64,000 nucleotides of DNA from MPNP01 sp026709725 (GTDB lineage Bacteria > Pseudomonadota > Alphaproteobacteria > Rhodobacterales > Rhodobacteraceae): assembly GCA_965200805.1 (NCBI GenBank), contig OZ241384.1:496001-560000 (forward strand), in the 5' to 3' direction. Below are positions 1 through 9,165 of the stretch, one piece after another (within the stretch, counting starts at the first letter, position 1; the number at the start of each line of letters is the position of its first letter). A program made the position numbers and the translations under genes. The notes under the pieces are model-generated. The model saw nothing but the letters and a program-made list of their open reading frames with translations, was not told the DNA's origin and made no database searches.

Positions 1-37
1 TTCTCATGGTGCTCCCCAAGTCACTGTGGAACACATT

Positions 38-547
38 TCATTGAACGCACCAGGGAATGGATGCGTGAAGATGGGTCCGACCACAAATGATGGGATGGGC
101 GTCGATCGCCCTCAACTTCCCGGTTCTGAGCTTTTGCAATAACGAGGCAGTGGTGGCGGACCCTGGTCGGAGTCTCGATTGGATCGAAGGTTGTTCCAAA
201 TGAAGAACAGCGCGCCACTTTTTCGTTTTCAGGGACTGTCCGGCCTGTTGTTTCTCGTTGGGATCGTTCGCCATTTTTGCTGCCGCAGCCAGGCCTGCCA
301 GGGTATCCTTGACCTTTATCGCAAATTCGTCAGCAATGCATGAGGGTTTGGTGCGGGGATGATGCCGGTAGTCCTTGACCTCAATCAACCAGGAGACATT
401 GCTGTCGATGCAAAGGATATCAACGGCCTTGCACCCACCTGCGACAGACTGGAATTGACACCGACAAAAGGACCACTCATCATATTTGCTGACCTGGCAG
501 GATGCCGGAAAGATGAAGGTGAGTTTCCCTTCCGCGAGTGTTGTCAT
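38..547 (-). CDS. Uncharacterised protein paired with AAA ATPase, possible PD-(D/E)XK-like nuclease
   Basis: A protein of 169 residues whose ATG overlaps the TAA of the upstream ATPase gene (TAATG), so the two are almost certainly co-translated. An in-frame start 30 bases upstream is possible, but the overlapping start fits better. I recognise no named family. Residues about 40-60 hold a short run VDILCID, then WLIEVKDYR; an acidic residue followed by E-x-K is the spacing of PD-(D/E)XK nuclease folds, but the core is too short to be sure. The C-terminal third carries a QKLRTGKLRAIDAHP stretch. Small ATPase-linked partners of this kind are usually effectors in phage-defence or anti-plasmid pairs (established for RloAB and PARIS-like systems); the role here is inference. 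Confidence 0.55.
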   Translation of the reverse strand: MTTLAEGKLTFIFPASCQVSKYDEWSFCRCQFQSVAGGCKAVDILCIDSNVSWLIEVKDYRHHPRTKPSCIADEFAIKVKDTLAGLAAAAKMANDPNEKQQAGQSLKTKKWRAVLHLEQPSIQSRLRPGSATTASLLQKLRTGKLRAIDAHPIICGRTHLHASIPWCVQ

Positions 548-1614
548 TATCCGGCCTCCGCACCCGGCATGAAACATTCGACATAACGGTCAGACTGCCT
601 CAGGTCCTCTTCCAGCAAGAGCAGCGGCTCGACATCCTCAATGTCGTTGGACCGGGATACAACGACACCATCATCGCCTCTGTCCAGTGCAAAATAGCGA
701 TGACAGGCTGTGTCAAACTCACATTTGAGCAGGACCTCGAACTCCCGGAGCAGGAACAGGCTGTGTGTGGCAAGGATAACCTGGACGCCGGCCTGACAGA
801 TGCCGAGGATCGCCTTTGCGATTTCATGGATGAGTTGGGGATTGAGATTGGCCTCCGGCTCATCCCAGAACAGGCATCCCCGCTCAGGAAGCGATCCCGT
901 GGCAATCAAGCGCACCAGCATGGAGAGTTTCCGCCACCCTTCTGCAACCAAAGGCATCTCCAGATTGCCCGCATTGAACGGTTTCAGATAGAATCGACCG
1001 TTGCTGTCAAGAACCACGCGACCACCGAGCTGTTTCTCCAAGGGCGCAATCAGGTCTGCGATGACTGCTTCTCGTTTCACCTTGAGAGCCGGGGCACCGA
1101 GCAGGAGACAGGTATCCCGCCAGGTCTCATCGAATTCCAAATGGCGTGTTTCATAGAGCGAGACAAATCCGGGATAGATGGTGAGCAACTCCCGGGTGGG
1201 AATGAAGACAGGGGGGCAGGTCTGCCATTCGGCGAGAGGGCTGTTCACGGTGACTTCGGATTTGGCAAGGGAGGAGAATGCAAAGGACACGCATAACTCA
1301 GGCTGCCTGAATCGGAGGCTCACTTCACAACTGTTATGTCCTCTCTGACGGTGCACAAGGCGACCGAGTCGATCTTCCGGACGGAAGACACCGTCAAGCT
1401 TTTCAGCAATCCTGGTCTGGAGCAGTGTTTTTGTAGGTCATCCGTTGCGCTTCCTCGATTCTTGAGCGCTCATGGCCATGATTGAATACGGGAGTTTCAG
1501 AAGATGGGTCTTTCCTGTTCCATTCGCCCCGACAATGACGTTTAGGCCTCTGGAAAACTTCAGATCTGCATCTTTGAAGACTGTAAAATCTTTGATTGTA
1601 AGAGATTTAAGCAT
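547..1614 (-). pseudogene. AAA_15/AAA_21-type ATPase interrupted by one in-frame TGA
   Basis: The frame is continuous from 1614 to 547 except for TGA at 1440-1438, codon 59. Before it lie the N-terminal strand (MLKSLTIKDFTVFKDADL) and a Walker A, GANGTGKTH (residues 29-37). After it the same frame continues with TKTLLQTRIAEKLDGVFRP and later a Walker B with D-E dyad (LFWDEPEANLNP) and an H-motif (ILATHSLFLLRE). These are the marks of OLD/RecF-like ATPases found beside nuclease or TOPRIM partners. The in-frame downstream ATG at 1356 would give a protein without Walker A, so it could not bind ATP normally. The start at 1614 follows a GAGGAAG box; 1638 is an alternative. Either a nonsense mutation or a sequencing error would explain it; TGA recoding is unlikely because TGA ends many genes here. 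Confidence 0.8.
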
Positions 1615-1639
1615 CTGCCAGTTCTTCCTCTTGGGCATG

Positions 1640-1946
1640 CAACGAAGGGAATTTACAGAAAACCCGCGCTGATTGCACCTGCTGTCTTAAGCAACAGACA
1701 TCTGAAGAGAACAGGCCGGTTGATCTGTCGGACGGTCTGCCACCCTGACACCGAACCTGATGTCATTCCGATGATTCCGATGCTTTCGGAATTGGCAGAT
1801 GTATAAGCAAGTCCAGTGCTTGACATCAAACCGATACAAGCAGCACACAGAAAATCAGGATAATGATCAGGATCGTGCCGGAAAAAATGATCGATGATTC
1901 AGCATTTTCCGAATACACCTCGTTGAAATTGTTTGTGAATGTCCGG
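1640..1946. other. Gap between ATPase and tyrA, no convincing gene
   Basis: About 300 bases. The only coding hint is a minus-strand run from a GTG at 1918 to a stop at 1826: 30 residues ending in one very hydrophobic helix (ILIIILIFCVLLV). Its start has no properly spaced ribosome site, so I do not call it a gene. Confidence 0.5.
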
Positions 1947-2852
1947 CTATTGGCGCTGGCGTCCGAAATCCGGTGCGGCGGTATCCTGACGGGCTTCGAG
2001 AATGCCCCGGCGAATGGCGCGGGTCCGGGTGAAGTAATCGTGCATGAAGTCACCATCGGCATCACGGATGGCGCGCTGCAAGGTGAGCAGCTCTTCAGTA
2101 AACCGCCCCAGAATATCGAGTGTCGTGTTTCGATTTGTCAGGAACACGTCACGCCACATTGTCGGATCGGATGCCGCAATGCGGGTGAAATCCCGAAATC
2201 CGGCGGCCGAGTAGCGGATGACTTCGGAATTGCTGATCCGGCGCATATGATCTGCGGTTCCGACCATGGTGTATGCAATGAGATGGGGGATATGAGAGGT
2301 GACGGCAAGGACCATGTCGTGATGTTCCGGTGTCATGATTTCGACTTCCGAACCGAGATTTTGCCAGAATTCCCTCATCCTGGTGACAGCATCACCATCA
2401 GCGTCCTCGGGCGGGGTCAGCAGGCACCAGCGTCCGGTGAAGAGTTCGGCGAAGCCTGCCTGTGGGCCCGACTCCTCTGTCCCGGCCAGTGGGTGCCCCG
2501 GAATAAAATGGACCCCGGCGGGTATATGTGGCGCTATCGCAGAAAGCACATGGCGCTTGACCGATCCGACATCCGAAACAATCGCCCCCGGCTTGAGATG
2601 GGGTCCGATGTGTTCGGCAAGAGCGGAAAATGTTTTCACCGGGGTGCAGAAGATGACGAGGTCTGCACCCGCGACTGCTGATTCCGGCGTCCTGTGCATG
2701 GTGTCGGCAAGACCAAGCTCAAGGGCCTTGGTGGCGGTCTCCCGACTTCGTGTATAACCTTCAATGGTCTCAGCCAGCCCACATTGACGGACAGCACGCG
2801 CAATGGACGATGCGATCAGCCCCATCCCAATCAGGGCAATGCATTTGAACAT
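1947..2852 (-). CDS. tyrA: Prephenate/arogenate dehydrogenase
   Basis: Oxidative decarboxylation of prephenate or arogenate with NAD(P)+ in tyrosine synthesis, in the cytoplasm. The 301-residue product has the N-terminal Rossmann loop GMGLIASS (residues 9-16), SDVGSVK (93-99), and IPGHPLAGTEESG with the conserved catalytic His at 120. Later TSHIPHLIAY and a helical C-terminal dimer domain are typical of TyrA. No ACT or chorismate mutase domain is fused; a separate aroQ-type mutase lies at 19.4 kb. I chose the ATG at 2852 because GAGGAG sits just upstream; a GTG at 2867 is in frame. Substrate choice between prephenate and arogenate cannot be read from the sequence. Confidence 0.92.
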   Translation of the reverse strand: MFKCIALIGMGLIASSIARAVRQCGLAETIEGYTRSRETATKALELGLADTMHRTPESAVAGADLVIFCTPVKTFSALAEHIGPHLKPGAIVSDVGSVKRHVLSAIAPHIPAGVHFIPGHPLAGTEESGPQAGFAELFTGRWCLLTPPEDADGDAVTRMREFWQNLGSEVEIMTPEHHDMVLAVTSHIPHLIAYTMVGTADHMRRISNSEVIRYSAAGFRDFTRIAASDPTMWRDVFLTNRNTTLDILGRFTEELLTLQRAIRDADGDFMHDYFTRTRAIRRGILEARQDTAAPDFGRQRQ

Positions 2853-2987
2853 GGACTGACTCCTCACAGGTCACCGGATTGCGGGCAGCCTTGCTGCATT
2901 CGCAATGGGTCAGAGGGTGGGAATATATCACCCGGAGCCGATATTGAAAAAACTGTTGTGAATTATTTCCCCGTGCCACTGTCAGGA

Positions 2988-5147
2988 TCAGAGAAAGCGA
3001 TGCGGATCAACATCCACAACAACCTTGATCGTCGAGGGCGGTGGATGGCGGGACAACCAGACCCTGAGCGCACGCTGGATTCTGAGCGAGCGCTCGCCAT
3101 GCACCAGCAGACGATAGCGGGCCATGCCGCGCACCCGGAAGATGGCAGCCGGGGCCGGACCGTAGAGAAGGGCGCCCACTGACCTGACTGGCTCAGAGTG
3201 CATGACGAGCGAGGTGGCATAGTCATGCACGGCATCGACATCACGTCCTGAGAGTGTGATGCCAACATACTGTCCATAAGGTGGAACACCGGCGATTTCA
3301 CGCTCGCGGGCCTCGGTCGCCCAGAAGGTTTCGTCATCACCGTCAAGAATGGCCTGGATGACCGGATGTTCCGGTCGCCAGGTCTGCAGGAGAACAAGTC
3401 CCGGCAATTCGTCACGCCCAGCACGTCCTGCAACCTGACGAACGAGCTGGAATGTTTTCTCGGCCGCACGATAATCTCCGCCCTGCAATCCAATATCGGC
3501 ATCGATAACCCCAACCAAAGTGAGGCGGGGGAAGTTGTGCCCCTTGGCAACCAGCTGGGTTCCGACAATCAGGTCGACGGTTCCGGCGGCGATGCGCCGG
3601 ATACTCTCTCGCAAATGCTCGGTTGAGCGGATGTGATCGGATGACAGGATTTCAATCGTCGCATCCGGAAACGTGTTCCGGGCTTCCTCGGCCAGCCGCT
3701 CGACCCCCGGCCCCAGAAGAGTCATCGACCCCTCAGCCTCGCACTCAGGGCAGATCGCTGGTGGCGCCATGCTTTCACCGCACTGATGGCACACCAATCG
3801 GTCCCGCAGAAGATGCCTGACCAGTCGGGCATCGCAATCGGGACAACCAAGCTGATGGCCACATTCACGGCACACGGAAACCGGCGCATATCCGCGACGA
3901 TTCAGGAACAGCAGCGACTGCTCCCTGCACGCCAGACGATTGCGAATTTCACTCGCCAGAGCCTCCGAGATCCATGTGCTGCTCGGCAACTCCTCCCCCC
4001 GCATATCGATCGTATCCATATCCGGCATGCCCGCAGACCCGAAACGGGATGTCAAAACTTCTTCCCTGTACTTGCCCGAGCGGGCATTGACCCATGTCTC
4101 AAGGGACGGTGTTGCCGAAGTGAGGATGACAAGGGAATTGCTTATGGACGCCCGGTAAATCGCCATGTCCCTGGCATGATAGATGGTTCCCTCATCCTGC
4201 TTGTACGAATCATCATGTTCCTCATCAATGACGATGAGCCCGAGATCCCGAAACGGGAGAAACAGGGATGAGCGGGCCCCGACAACAAGGGGAGCACTGC
4301 CTTCTGCCACCATATGCCAGACATCACGCTTGAGTGGCGTTGAGACCGCCGAGTGCCAGAGACGCGGAGCACGGCCAAAACGATGTGTCACGCGATCAAC
4401 GAACTGGCTGGTCAGGGCAATTTCCGGCAGAAGAACCAGAACCTGTCGCCCCAGCTGAAGCGTCTCACGGACTGCCTCAAGATAAGCTTCGGTTTTACCG
4501 GAACCCGCGACCCCCTTCAGCAGCGTAACCCCAAAGGACCGACTTTGGACCCCGGCGCACAAATTGCCGGCGGCCCGCTGCTGTTCTTCGGTCAACCGTA
4601 TTCCTGCACGGCCTAGATCATAGTCGTCGGCCAGCATCGGAAGCACGACTGTGCTCCGCTCAACGACGCCGGTCTTCTCCAGGCCCCGCAAGACCGATGC
4701 ACTGACTTTGGCGGCCAAAAGAATCTCCCGGGCCGTCATGGACCCATCCTGTGCAGCACTGAGCGTTGTCATGACCCGATCACGTGCCTGTGTAACGCGA
4801 TCCGGTGGCGTGCATGTCAGATGATATCGTTCTTCTGATCTGGGCCTTTCGTTCATTGCCGGCAATCGTGTGGTCCGCCCGAACATCGCCGTCAGCGGTG
4901 TCAGCGTGTACTCCGCCGCGCGTTCCAGAAACATCATCAGATCAGGGCGCATGGGGGGCACTGCGATGCGTGATGCAATGGGCTTGATGCGGTTTTCGTC
5001 GATGTCACCCACAGCATCTGCCCAGACCACACCGATTTCGTGCCGCCGACCAAGCGGCACAACAACATAATCACCGGTCTGCACACCACCGGGCGGGGCC
5101 GCATAATCAAGCAATTGGCCAAGCCGTACACGGGTCAGAACAGCCAC
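2988..5147 (-). CDS. priA: Primosomal protein N', replication restart helicase PriA
   Basis: A 3'-to-5' superfamily 2 helicase that reloads the replisome at stalled forks. The product has 719 residues, the usual PriA length. The N-terminal DNA-binding domain is followed by Walker A GVAGSGKT (212-219), the DEEH box in VIDEEHDDSYKQ, and later helicase motifs including VAGRAGR. Between the helicase lobes is the PriA zinc module: CRECGHQLGCPDC, then CHQCG and CPEC, giving the eight metal-binding cysteines. The start is a GTG; the frame stays open for a short way upstream, so the exact N-terminus is uncertain by a few residues. It is transcribed away from the neighbouring transaldolase gene. Confidence 0.96.
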   Translation of the reverse strand: MAVLTRVRLGQLLDYAAPPGGVQTGDYVVVPLGRRHEIGVVWADAVGDIDENRIKPIASRIAVPPMRPDLMMFLERAAEYTLTPLTAMFGRTTRLPAMNERPRSEERYHLTCTPPDRVTQARDRVMTTLSAAQDGSMTAREILLAAKVSASVLRGLEKTGVVERSTVVLPMLADDYDLGRAGIRLTEEQQRAAGNLCAGVQSRSFGVTLLKGVAGSGKTEAYLEAVRETLQLGRQVLVLLPEIALTSQFVDRVTHRFGRAPRLWHSAVSTPLKRDVWHMVAEGSAPLVVGARSSLFLPFRDLGLIVIDEEHDDSYKQDEGTIYHARDMAIYRASISNSLVILTSATPSLETWVNARSGKYREEVLTSRFGSAGMPDMDTIDMRGEELPSSTWISEALASEIRNRLACREQSLLFLNRRGYAPVSVCRECGHQLGCPDCDARLVRHLLRDRLVCHQCGESMAPPAICPECEAEGSMTLLGPGVERLAEEARNTFPDATIEILSSDHIRSTEHLRESIRRIAAGTVDLIVGTQLVAKGHNFPRLTLVGVIDADIGLQGGDYRAAEKTFQLVRQVAGRAGRDELPGLVLLQTWRPEHPVIQAILDGDDETFWATEAREREIAGVPPYGQYVGITLSGRDVDAVHDYATSLVMHSEPVRSVGALLYGPAPAAIFRVRGMARYRLLVHGERSLRIQRALRVWLSRHPPPSTIKVVVDVDPHRFL

Positions 5148-5430
5148 ACGGCTGCCCTCGGGATACTGGACAACGGTCTTGATCAGAGCACTCCATTCGG
5201 GTTTTGTCGTTCCGCAGGGACAGCAATGGCATACAGAACTGCTTGATCGGACATTCCCTCACCTGTGCCCTGCTGGAGTTTCTGTGGGTGTTTATGGGTT
5301 TGGATATCCTTCGTCAATTCATCCGGAATCCCCAATTGATCGGATATCCCTGAAGAGGCTGACTTGTGCGGCAAGACATGGTAAGGAACCGGGGCCGGAA
5401 CAGGACGAAGCAACAAGGAGGTCTGGACCC

Positions 5431-6084
5431 GTGAAACTTTTTGTGGACAGTGCAGATATTGCAACCATAGAGAAACTGAATCACTTTGGTGTGGTTGATG
5501 GTGTGACAACCAATCCAACGCTCATTGCACGCAGTGGTGGCGAGCTGTTTCCGACACTGAAGACAATCTGTTCAACTGTTGATGGACCTGTCAGTGCCCA
5601 GGTGGTGGCCACACAAAGCGATGCAATGGTTCGCGAAGGCGAAAAACTGGCGGGAATCGCCGAGAATATCGTTGTCAAGGTACCAATGACCTGGGAAGGT
5701 GTCCGGGCATGCAGCATTCTCTCCGCCCGCAATATTCACGTCAATGTCACACTTTGTTTCAGTGCCAATCAGGCCATCCTTGCCGCCAATGCCGGAGCAT
5801 CGTTCATCAGTCCCATTCTCGGCAGACTTGATGATATCGGCAACGAAGGAGTTGCTCTCATCGAATCAATACGGGCAATCTATGACAATGCGGGCACCGC
5901 AACCGAAATCCTTGCCGCCTCAATCCGCTCCCAGCTCCATGTGACTCTGGTCGCTGAATACGGGGCTGATGTTGCCACCATTCCACCCAGGGTCTTTGAG
6001 CAACTGTCTCATCATCCCCTGACAGATGCGGGCCTGGCCAGTTTTCTTGCAGACTGGGAAAAGACGGGAATGAGCATCGGCTAG
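5431..6084 (+). CDS. Small transaldolase / fructose-6-phosphate aldolase family
   Basis: A 217-residue class I aldolase of the FSA/TalC group, acting in the non-oxidative pentose phosphate pathway or as a fructose-6-phosphate aldolase. The Schiff-base lysine is K83 in NIVVKVPMT; DSADI near the N-terminus, TTNPT (26-30) and the GRLDDIG stretch are family signatures. The start is a GTG at 5431 preceded by AAGGAGG at the right distance; the longer upstream frame has no such site. The length matches TalC-type enzymes rather than the roughly 310-residue TalB. Which activity dominates cannot be decided by reading. The next gene starts 48 bases downstream on the same strand, so they may share a transcript. 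Confidence 0.92.
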   Translation: MKLFVDSADIATIEKLNHFGVVDGVTTNPTLIARSGGELFPTLKTICSTVDGPVSAQVVATQSDAMVREGEKLAGIAENIVVKVPMTWEGVRACSILSARNIHVNVTLCFSANQAILAANAGASFISPILGRLDDIGNEGVALIESIRAIYDNAGTATEILAASIRSQLHVTLVAEYGADVATIPPRVFEQLSHHPLTDAGLASFLADWEKTGMSIG

Positions 6085-6131
6085 GATGACCCGGCCAAAC
6101 ACATCGTTTCGTGTTCAGCAGAGATTCGCAC

Positions 6132-7079
6132 ATGGCATCATCTCCCACTGATTCCCGACTGCAGGAGAGCGAACCGGCTGGTGCGCTCATTGAATCATGG
6201 ATTGCGATGAAGCTTCCGCCTGCTTCCGCTTCACCCCATACACGCACATCCTACAGGGGCGATGTCAATGACTATCTGTCATTCCTCACCGGATACCTCG
6301 GAATGCAGGTGACATCAGACCAGCTCGCCGATGTTGACCGCCGCACCCTGCGTGCATGGCTGGCAAGCGAGCGGTCCCGGGGCATCGCGCCACGCAGCAT
6401 TGCCCGCAAACTTTCCGCCGTCAAGGGTTTCTACCGCTGGCTCAATGAACAGTATGGGATCGATATTGTCACCGTGGAGACAACACGCAGTCCCCGCTAC
6501 AAGTCAAAGCACCCCCGCCCGGCCAATGTGGATGACTGCAAATCAATCCTCGACCATCTCGGTGATGATGATGCCGGAGACTGGATTGCAGCACGGAATG
6601 TCGCTGTTTTTCTGCTGCTCTACGGCTGCGGCATGCGAGTCTCGGAGGCTCTCTCGCTTCGTCATGGCAATACACCGCTCGGTGAAGCAGTCACGATCAC
6701 CGGTAAAGGCAACAGGGAGCGCCGGGTCCCGGTCATCGACGATGCCAGACACGCCGTTGATCGCTACACAGCACTCTGTCCCTACTGCATTGACCCCGAT
6801 GCTCCGCTTTTTTACGGCAAACGCGGAGGCCCGCTTGGTCAGCGCACGGTTCGCAAGGTTATGGAAAGTGCCCGTAACGCACTTGGTTTGCCCCAGACAA
6901 CAACACCCCATGCCCTGCGCCATTCCTTCGCCACACACATACTCAATGCCGGCGGCGACATTCGCATCATTCAGGAACTTCTCGGCCACAAATCGATCGC
7001 CACCTCGGAACGCTATACGCTGGTCGAGCCCTCAAGACTTCTTGAAACATACCGCAATGCCCACCCGCTGGCCGATTGA
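6132..7079 (+). CDS. xerC: Tyrosine recombinase, XerC-like
   Basis: A site-specific recombinase of 315 residues; XerC with XerD resolves chromosome dimers at dif. The N-terminal SAM-like core-binding domain (about 20-110) leads into the catalytic domain, which keeps the full set: R169 in YGCGMRVSEALSL, K192, H260 and R263 in HALRHSFATHIL, H286 in LLGHKS, and the nucleophile Y295 in SERYT. Length and motifs fit Xer proteins rather than a phage integrase, and no integrated element or att duplication is visible nearby. XerC and XerD are hard to tell apart without a partner sequence, so the symbol is provisional. Confidence 0.88.
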   Translation: MASSPTDSRLQESEPAGALIESWIAMKLPPASASPHTRTSYRGDVNDYLSFLTGYLGMQVTSDQLADVDRRTLRAWLASERSRGIAPRSIARKLSAVKGFYRWLNEQYGIDIVTVETTRSPRYKSKHPRPANVDDCKSILDHLGDDDAGDWIAARNVAVFLLLYGCGMRVSEALSLRHGNTPLGEAVTITGKGNRERRVPVIDDARHAVDRYTALCPYCIDPDAPLFYGKRGGPLGQRTVRKVMESARNALGLPQTTTPHALRHSFATHILNAGGDIRIIQELLGHKSIATSERYTLVEPSRLLETYRNAHPLAD

Positions 7080-7386
7080 GGCCACAAACGATGGACTCCC
7101 TCATGCCGGTGACCCTTCAACAGGACACTGTCAACCCGATGTCTGCATAAATCCGTCGGGGACAGCGGCACAGTACCCGAACTTTCGACAAAGCGTACAC
7201 AAAGGATATCCTTCCATGAGCCTCCGGGGGCCTGGCATGGGCAGGCGCATAGGGCGGTACGAACCTTGCGCGGCAGGCAATCCTGATTACAAAGCCTGCC
7301 ATCGTTTGATCGGGCCCTCATCAGCCGTTCCGGATTGGAAATCAGAGCCCATCATGACGGCTTGTGTGCAATCGGCAGGGCCGGAC
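7080..7386. other. Intergenic region, nothing recognised
   Basis: About 300 bases between xerC and the small coiled-coil gene on the opposite strand. Overlapping short frames in both directions show no family signature. TA dinucleotides are present at a normal level, so this gap does not belong to the GC-rich islands. Confidence 0.5.
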
Positions 7387-7659
7387 TCAGACGGGCAGGC
7401 TGATCAGGATGCCGAGAATCGTGGTGGCAAGGGCAATCAGGGCCGCAATGGCCAGAAGTTGCTGCTTCTCCCGCTTGACGGCATCCGTCTCCCGCTTGGC
7501 GGCATCCGTCTCCAGCTTGGCCATGTCCGCCTGCATTCCGGCAAGGCGGGCATCAATTCTTGATTCCATGGCGTCATTCTCCGCACGTGACGTTCTGATC
7601 TCGCCTTCCAGTCGAACGATCTGTTTGGCCAAATCGTGCATGTCGGGGTCGTGATCCAT
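7387..7659 (-). CDS. Small coiled-coil protein with C-terminal membrane anchor
   Basis: Ninety residues starting MDHDPDMHDLAKQ. Residues about 8-65 are charged and helical, and contain a near-exact seven-residue repeat (KLETDAA, KRETDAV, KREKQQL), as expected of a coiled coil. The last 20 residues form one hydrophobic helix (IAALIALATTILGILISL) ending close to the C-terminus, so the protein is probably tail-anchored. I do not recognise a named family; the layout resembles the short DUF1640-like or haemolysin-XhlA-like coiled-coil anchors, but I cannot assign it. It lies directly beside the first GC-rich island, whose left edge begins about 125 bases upstream of its start. Confidence 0.6.
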   Translation of the reverse strand: MDHDPDMHDLAKQIVRLEGEIRTSRAENDAMESRIDARLAGMQADMAKLETDAAKRETDAVKREKQQLLAIAALIALATTILGILISLPV

Positions 7660-7786
7660 GCCCGCACGATAGCACGGCACACGCGGGTGATCAACGAAAA
7701 ACGCACACCCTGCCTGCGGGTTCCGATCCGTCGTGTGTGACAGCCCGACCCCGCAAAAGGGGGATCGTGACAGGGGTGGGCCCTTA

Positions 7787-9031
7787 ATGGACCCCACTTC
7801 CAGCCCGAGGCGCAACGACCGGGGATCACCCGGAGGGAGGGCGGAGCCCGAGCGGGGGGTGATCCCCGGCGACCCCGTCTTCTGCCCGCCCGTGCCGGTT
7901 TTCAGCCCCCTGGCGGGCCAATCCCGTCAATCGCAGGCAGAGCGCGCGCCCAACAGATTGCAAGGCACCCGGCCTGACAGGGCCCTGATCGCCGCATCCG
8001 TGGCGGCCCTGACGTCGATGCTCCCGGGCAGGCACTCGCGCACACGGCCGTTCGTGTGCGCATTGCGCCCCCCATCCCATGATCACCGGGGGCTGCGAAC
8101 TCCCGTCACCCCTGTCCTGACAGCGTTGCCGGCGGTGATGGTGCGGGCAGGTGCCGTGGCCGGACGATCAGTGATCGCGCCCCCCCCCCGCAGCGGTCGC
8201 GGTCCTGCGATGGACCCGCGCAGGCCGGGTGGACTTCGTGGCCCGATCCACGAGGCTGACCGGGGCACCCCCGTGTCCCCCGGATCCGTCATTGACGATG
8301 GGGATGATGGCATCGGCGTCCCGGTCGCCCGCACGCGCCTTCCTCTCGGCGATGTCCACCCGGCCGGAGATGGGACCCTGCCGGCATGCGCCCCACCCTT
8401 CCGGTCGGGTTTCCTGCCCCGGGGATCTGGCTTTGGGGCGGCGATGACGCCGGAGGCGGCCGTCGGCCCTGCGATCCGCCCGGATGGATTCGCCGATCCC
8501 CCACCGGTCGATCATGCCGGCCTGCCGGCCATGGGCCGCTTCTCGTGGGTCGCCCGTCCGCAGATCTGTTCCGGGCTCCGGCCGCGGCCGCGGTCGTCCC
8601 TGATGCGGGTCCTGACGGCGGGTGTCGGTTTCCGGGGGACGGATGAGGCCCGGCACCGCCGGGTGGCGGCCCTGGTCCGGGCCTGTCTGCGGCGATCGCC
8701 CTTCCTGCCTTTGTCGCGGGAGAGCGCACGGCTGATGGTGGCGGGGTGACGGCCGGGCGCGCGGGCGATGGCCGCTTGTGTACAGCCGCTTTTCCCGAGA
8801 GCGTCAATCCGGCATCGCCCGGCGGCGGTCAGGGGGTGGTCCCGCTTCGGCATGGCCGTCTCCGGCTGCTGCTCCCGGGACTGTGGCTGTCGCCTGACCG
8901 GATTGCAGCCGATCAGCCGGGAGACTCCGGCCGGTCCGGCGGCTGGCCGATCAGATCACAGCGGGGAGGCCACCCCCGGGCGTTGCACTTCGAAGTGGCA
9001 TGGGGGGCATGATGTTGAGTCCTTGTGACAT
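7787..9031. other. GC-rich, TA-depleted island 1
   Basis: About 1.25 kb with only one TA dinucleotide (at 8780-8781). The sequence is dominated by C and G runs, including a C10 tract near 8180-8189. It contains degenerate IS30-type transposase frames on the minus strand (entered separately). The long plus-strand open frame through 7733-8749 has no recognisable domain and is expected by chance where TAA and TAG are missing. Confidence 0.7.
8168..8853 (-). pseudogene. Degenerate IS30-family transposase
   Basis: From 8853 downward the frame MPKRDHPLTAAGRCRI, QAAIARAPGRHPATISRA and GRGRSPEQICGR matches the IS30 N-terminal helix-turn-helix and the SPEQI motif. It stops at 8512, and the similarity moves to other frames; a second frame ending at 8168 carries GRVDIAERKARAGDRDAD followed by GGAPVSLVDRATKST, the IS30 DDE-core region normally read as R-x-GDWE-x-D-T. 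The catalytic W-E is lost. At least two frameshifts and no intact terminal repeats mean this is a fossil. Its base composition is the same as the surrounding island, so it has decayed with the island or been part of it for a long time. Confidence 0.65.
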
Positions 9032-9165
9032 TAACGATACCCTGATCCTCACAGCGTGAGGAGAGCAGCACCACCCTGATTCAGAGGCTCAATATCAGCT
9101 GGGACATTGCCCGATGGAGGGTCGTGGTCGGTTTCCTTGAAGATACAATCCAGACGGAGAAGGTC

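Noticed and set aside
1438..1440. TGA recoded as tryptophan or selenocysteine in the ATPase (and at 40588).
   Set aside because: TGA ends many intact genes here, often in ATGA or GTGA overlaps, TGG is used normally for Trp, and no SECIS-like hairpin is seen.
1826..1918. A 30-residue membrane peptide after tyrA.
   Set aside because: GTG start without a properly spaced ribosome site and no known homologue; the hydrophobic run could be chance.
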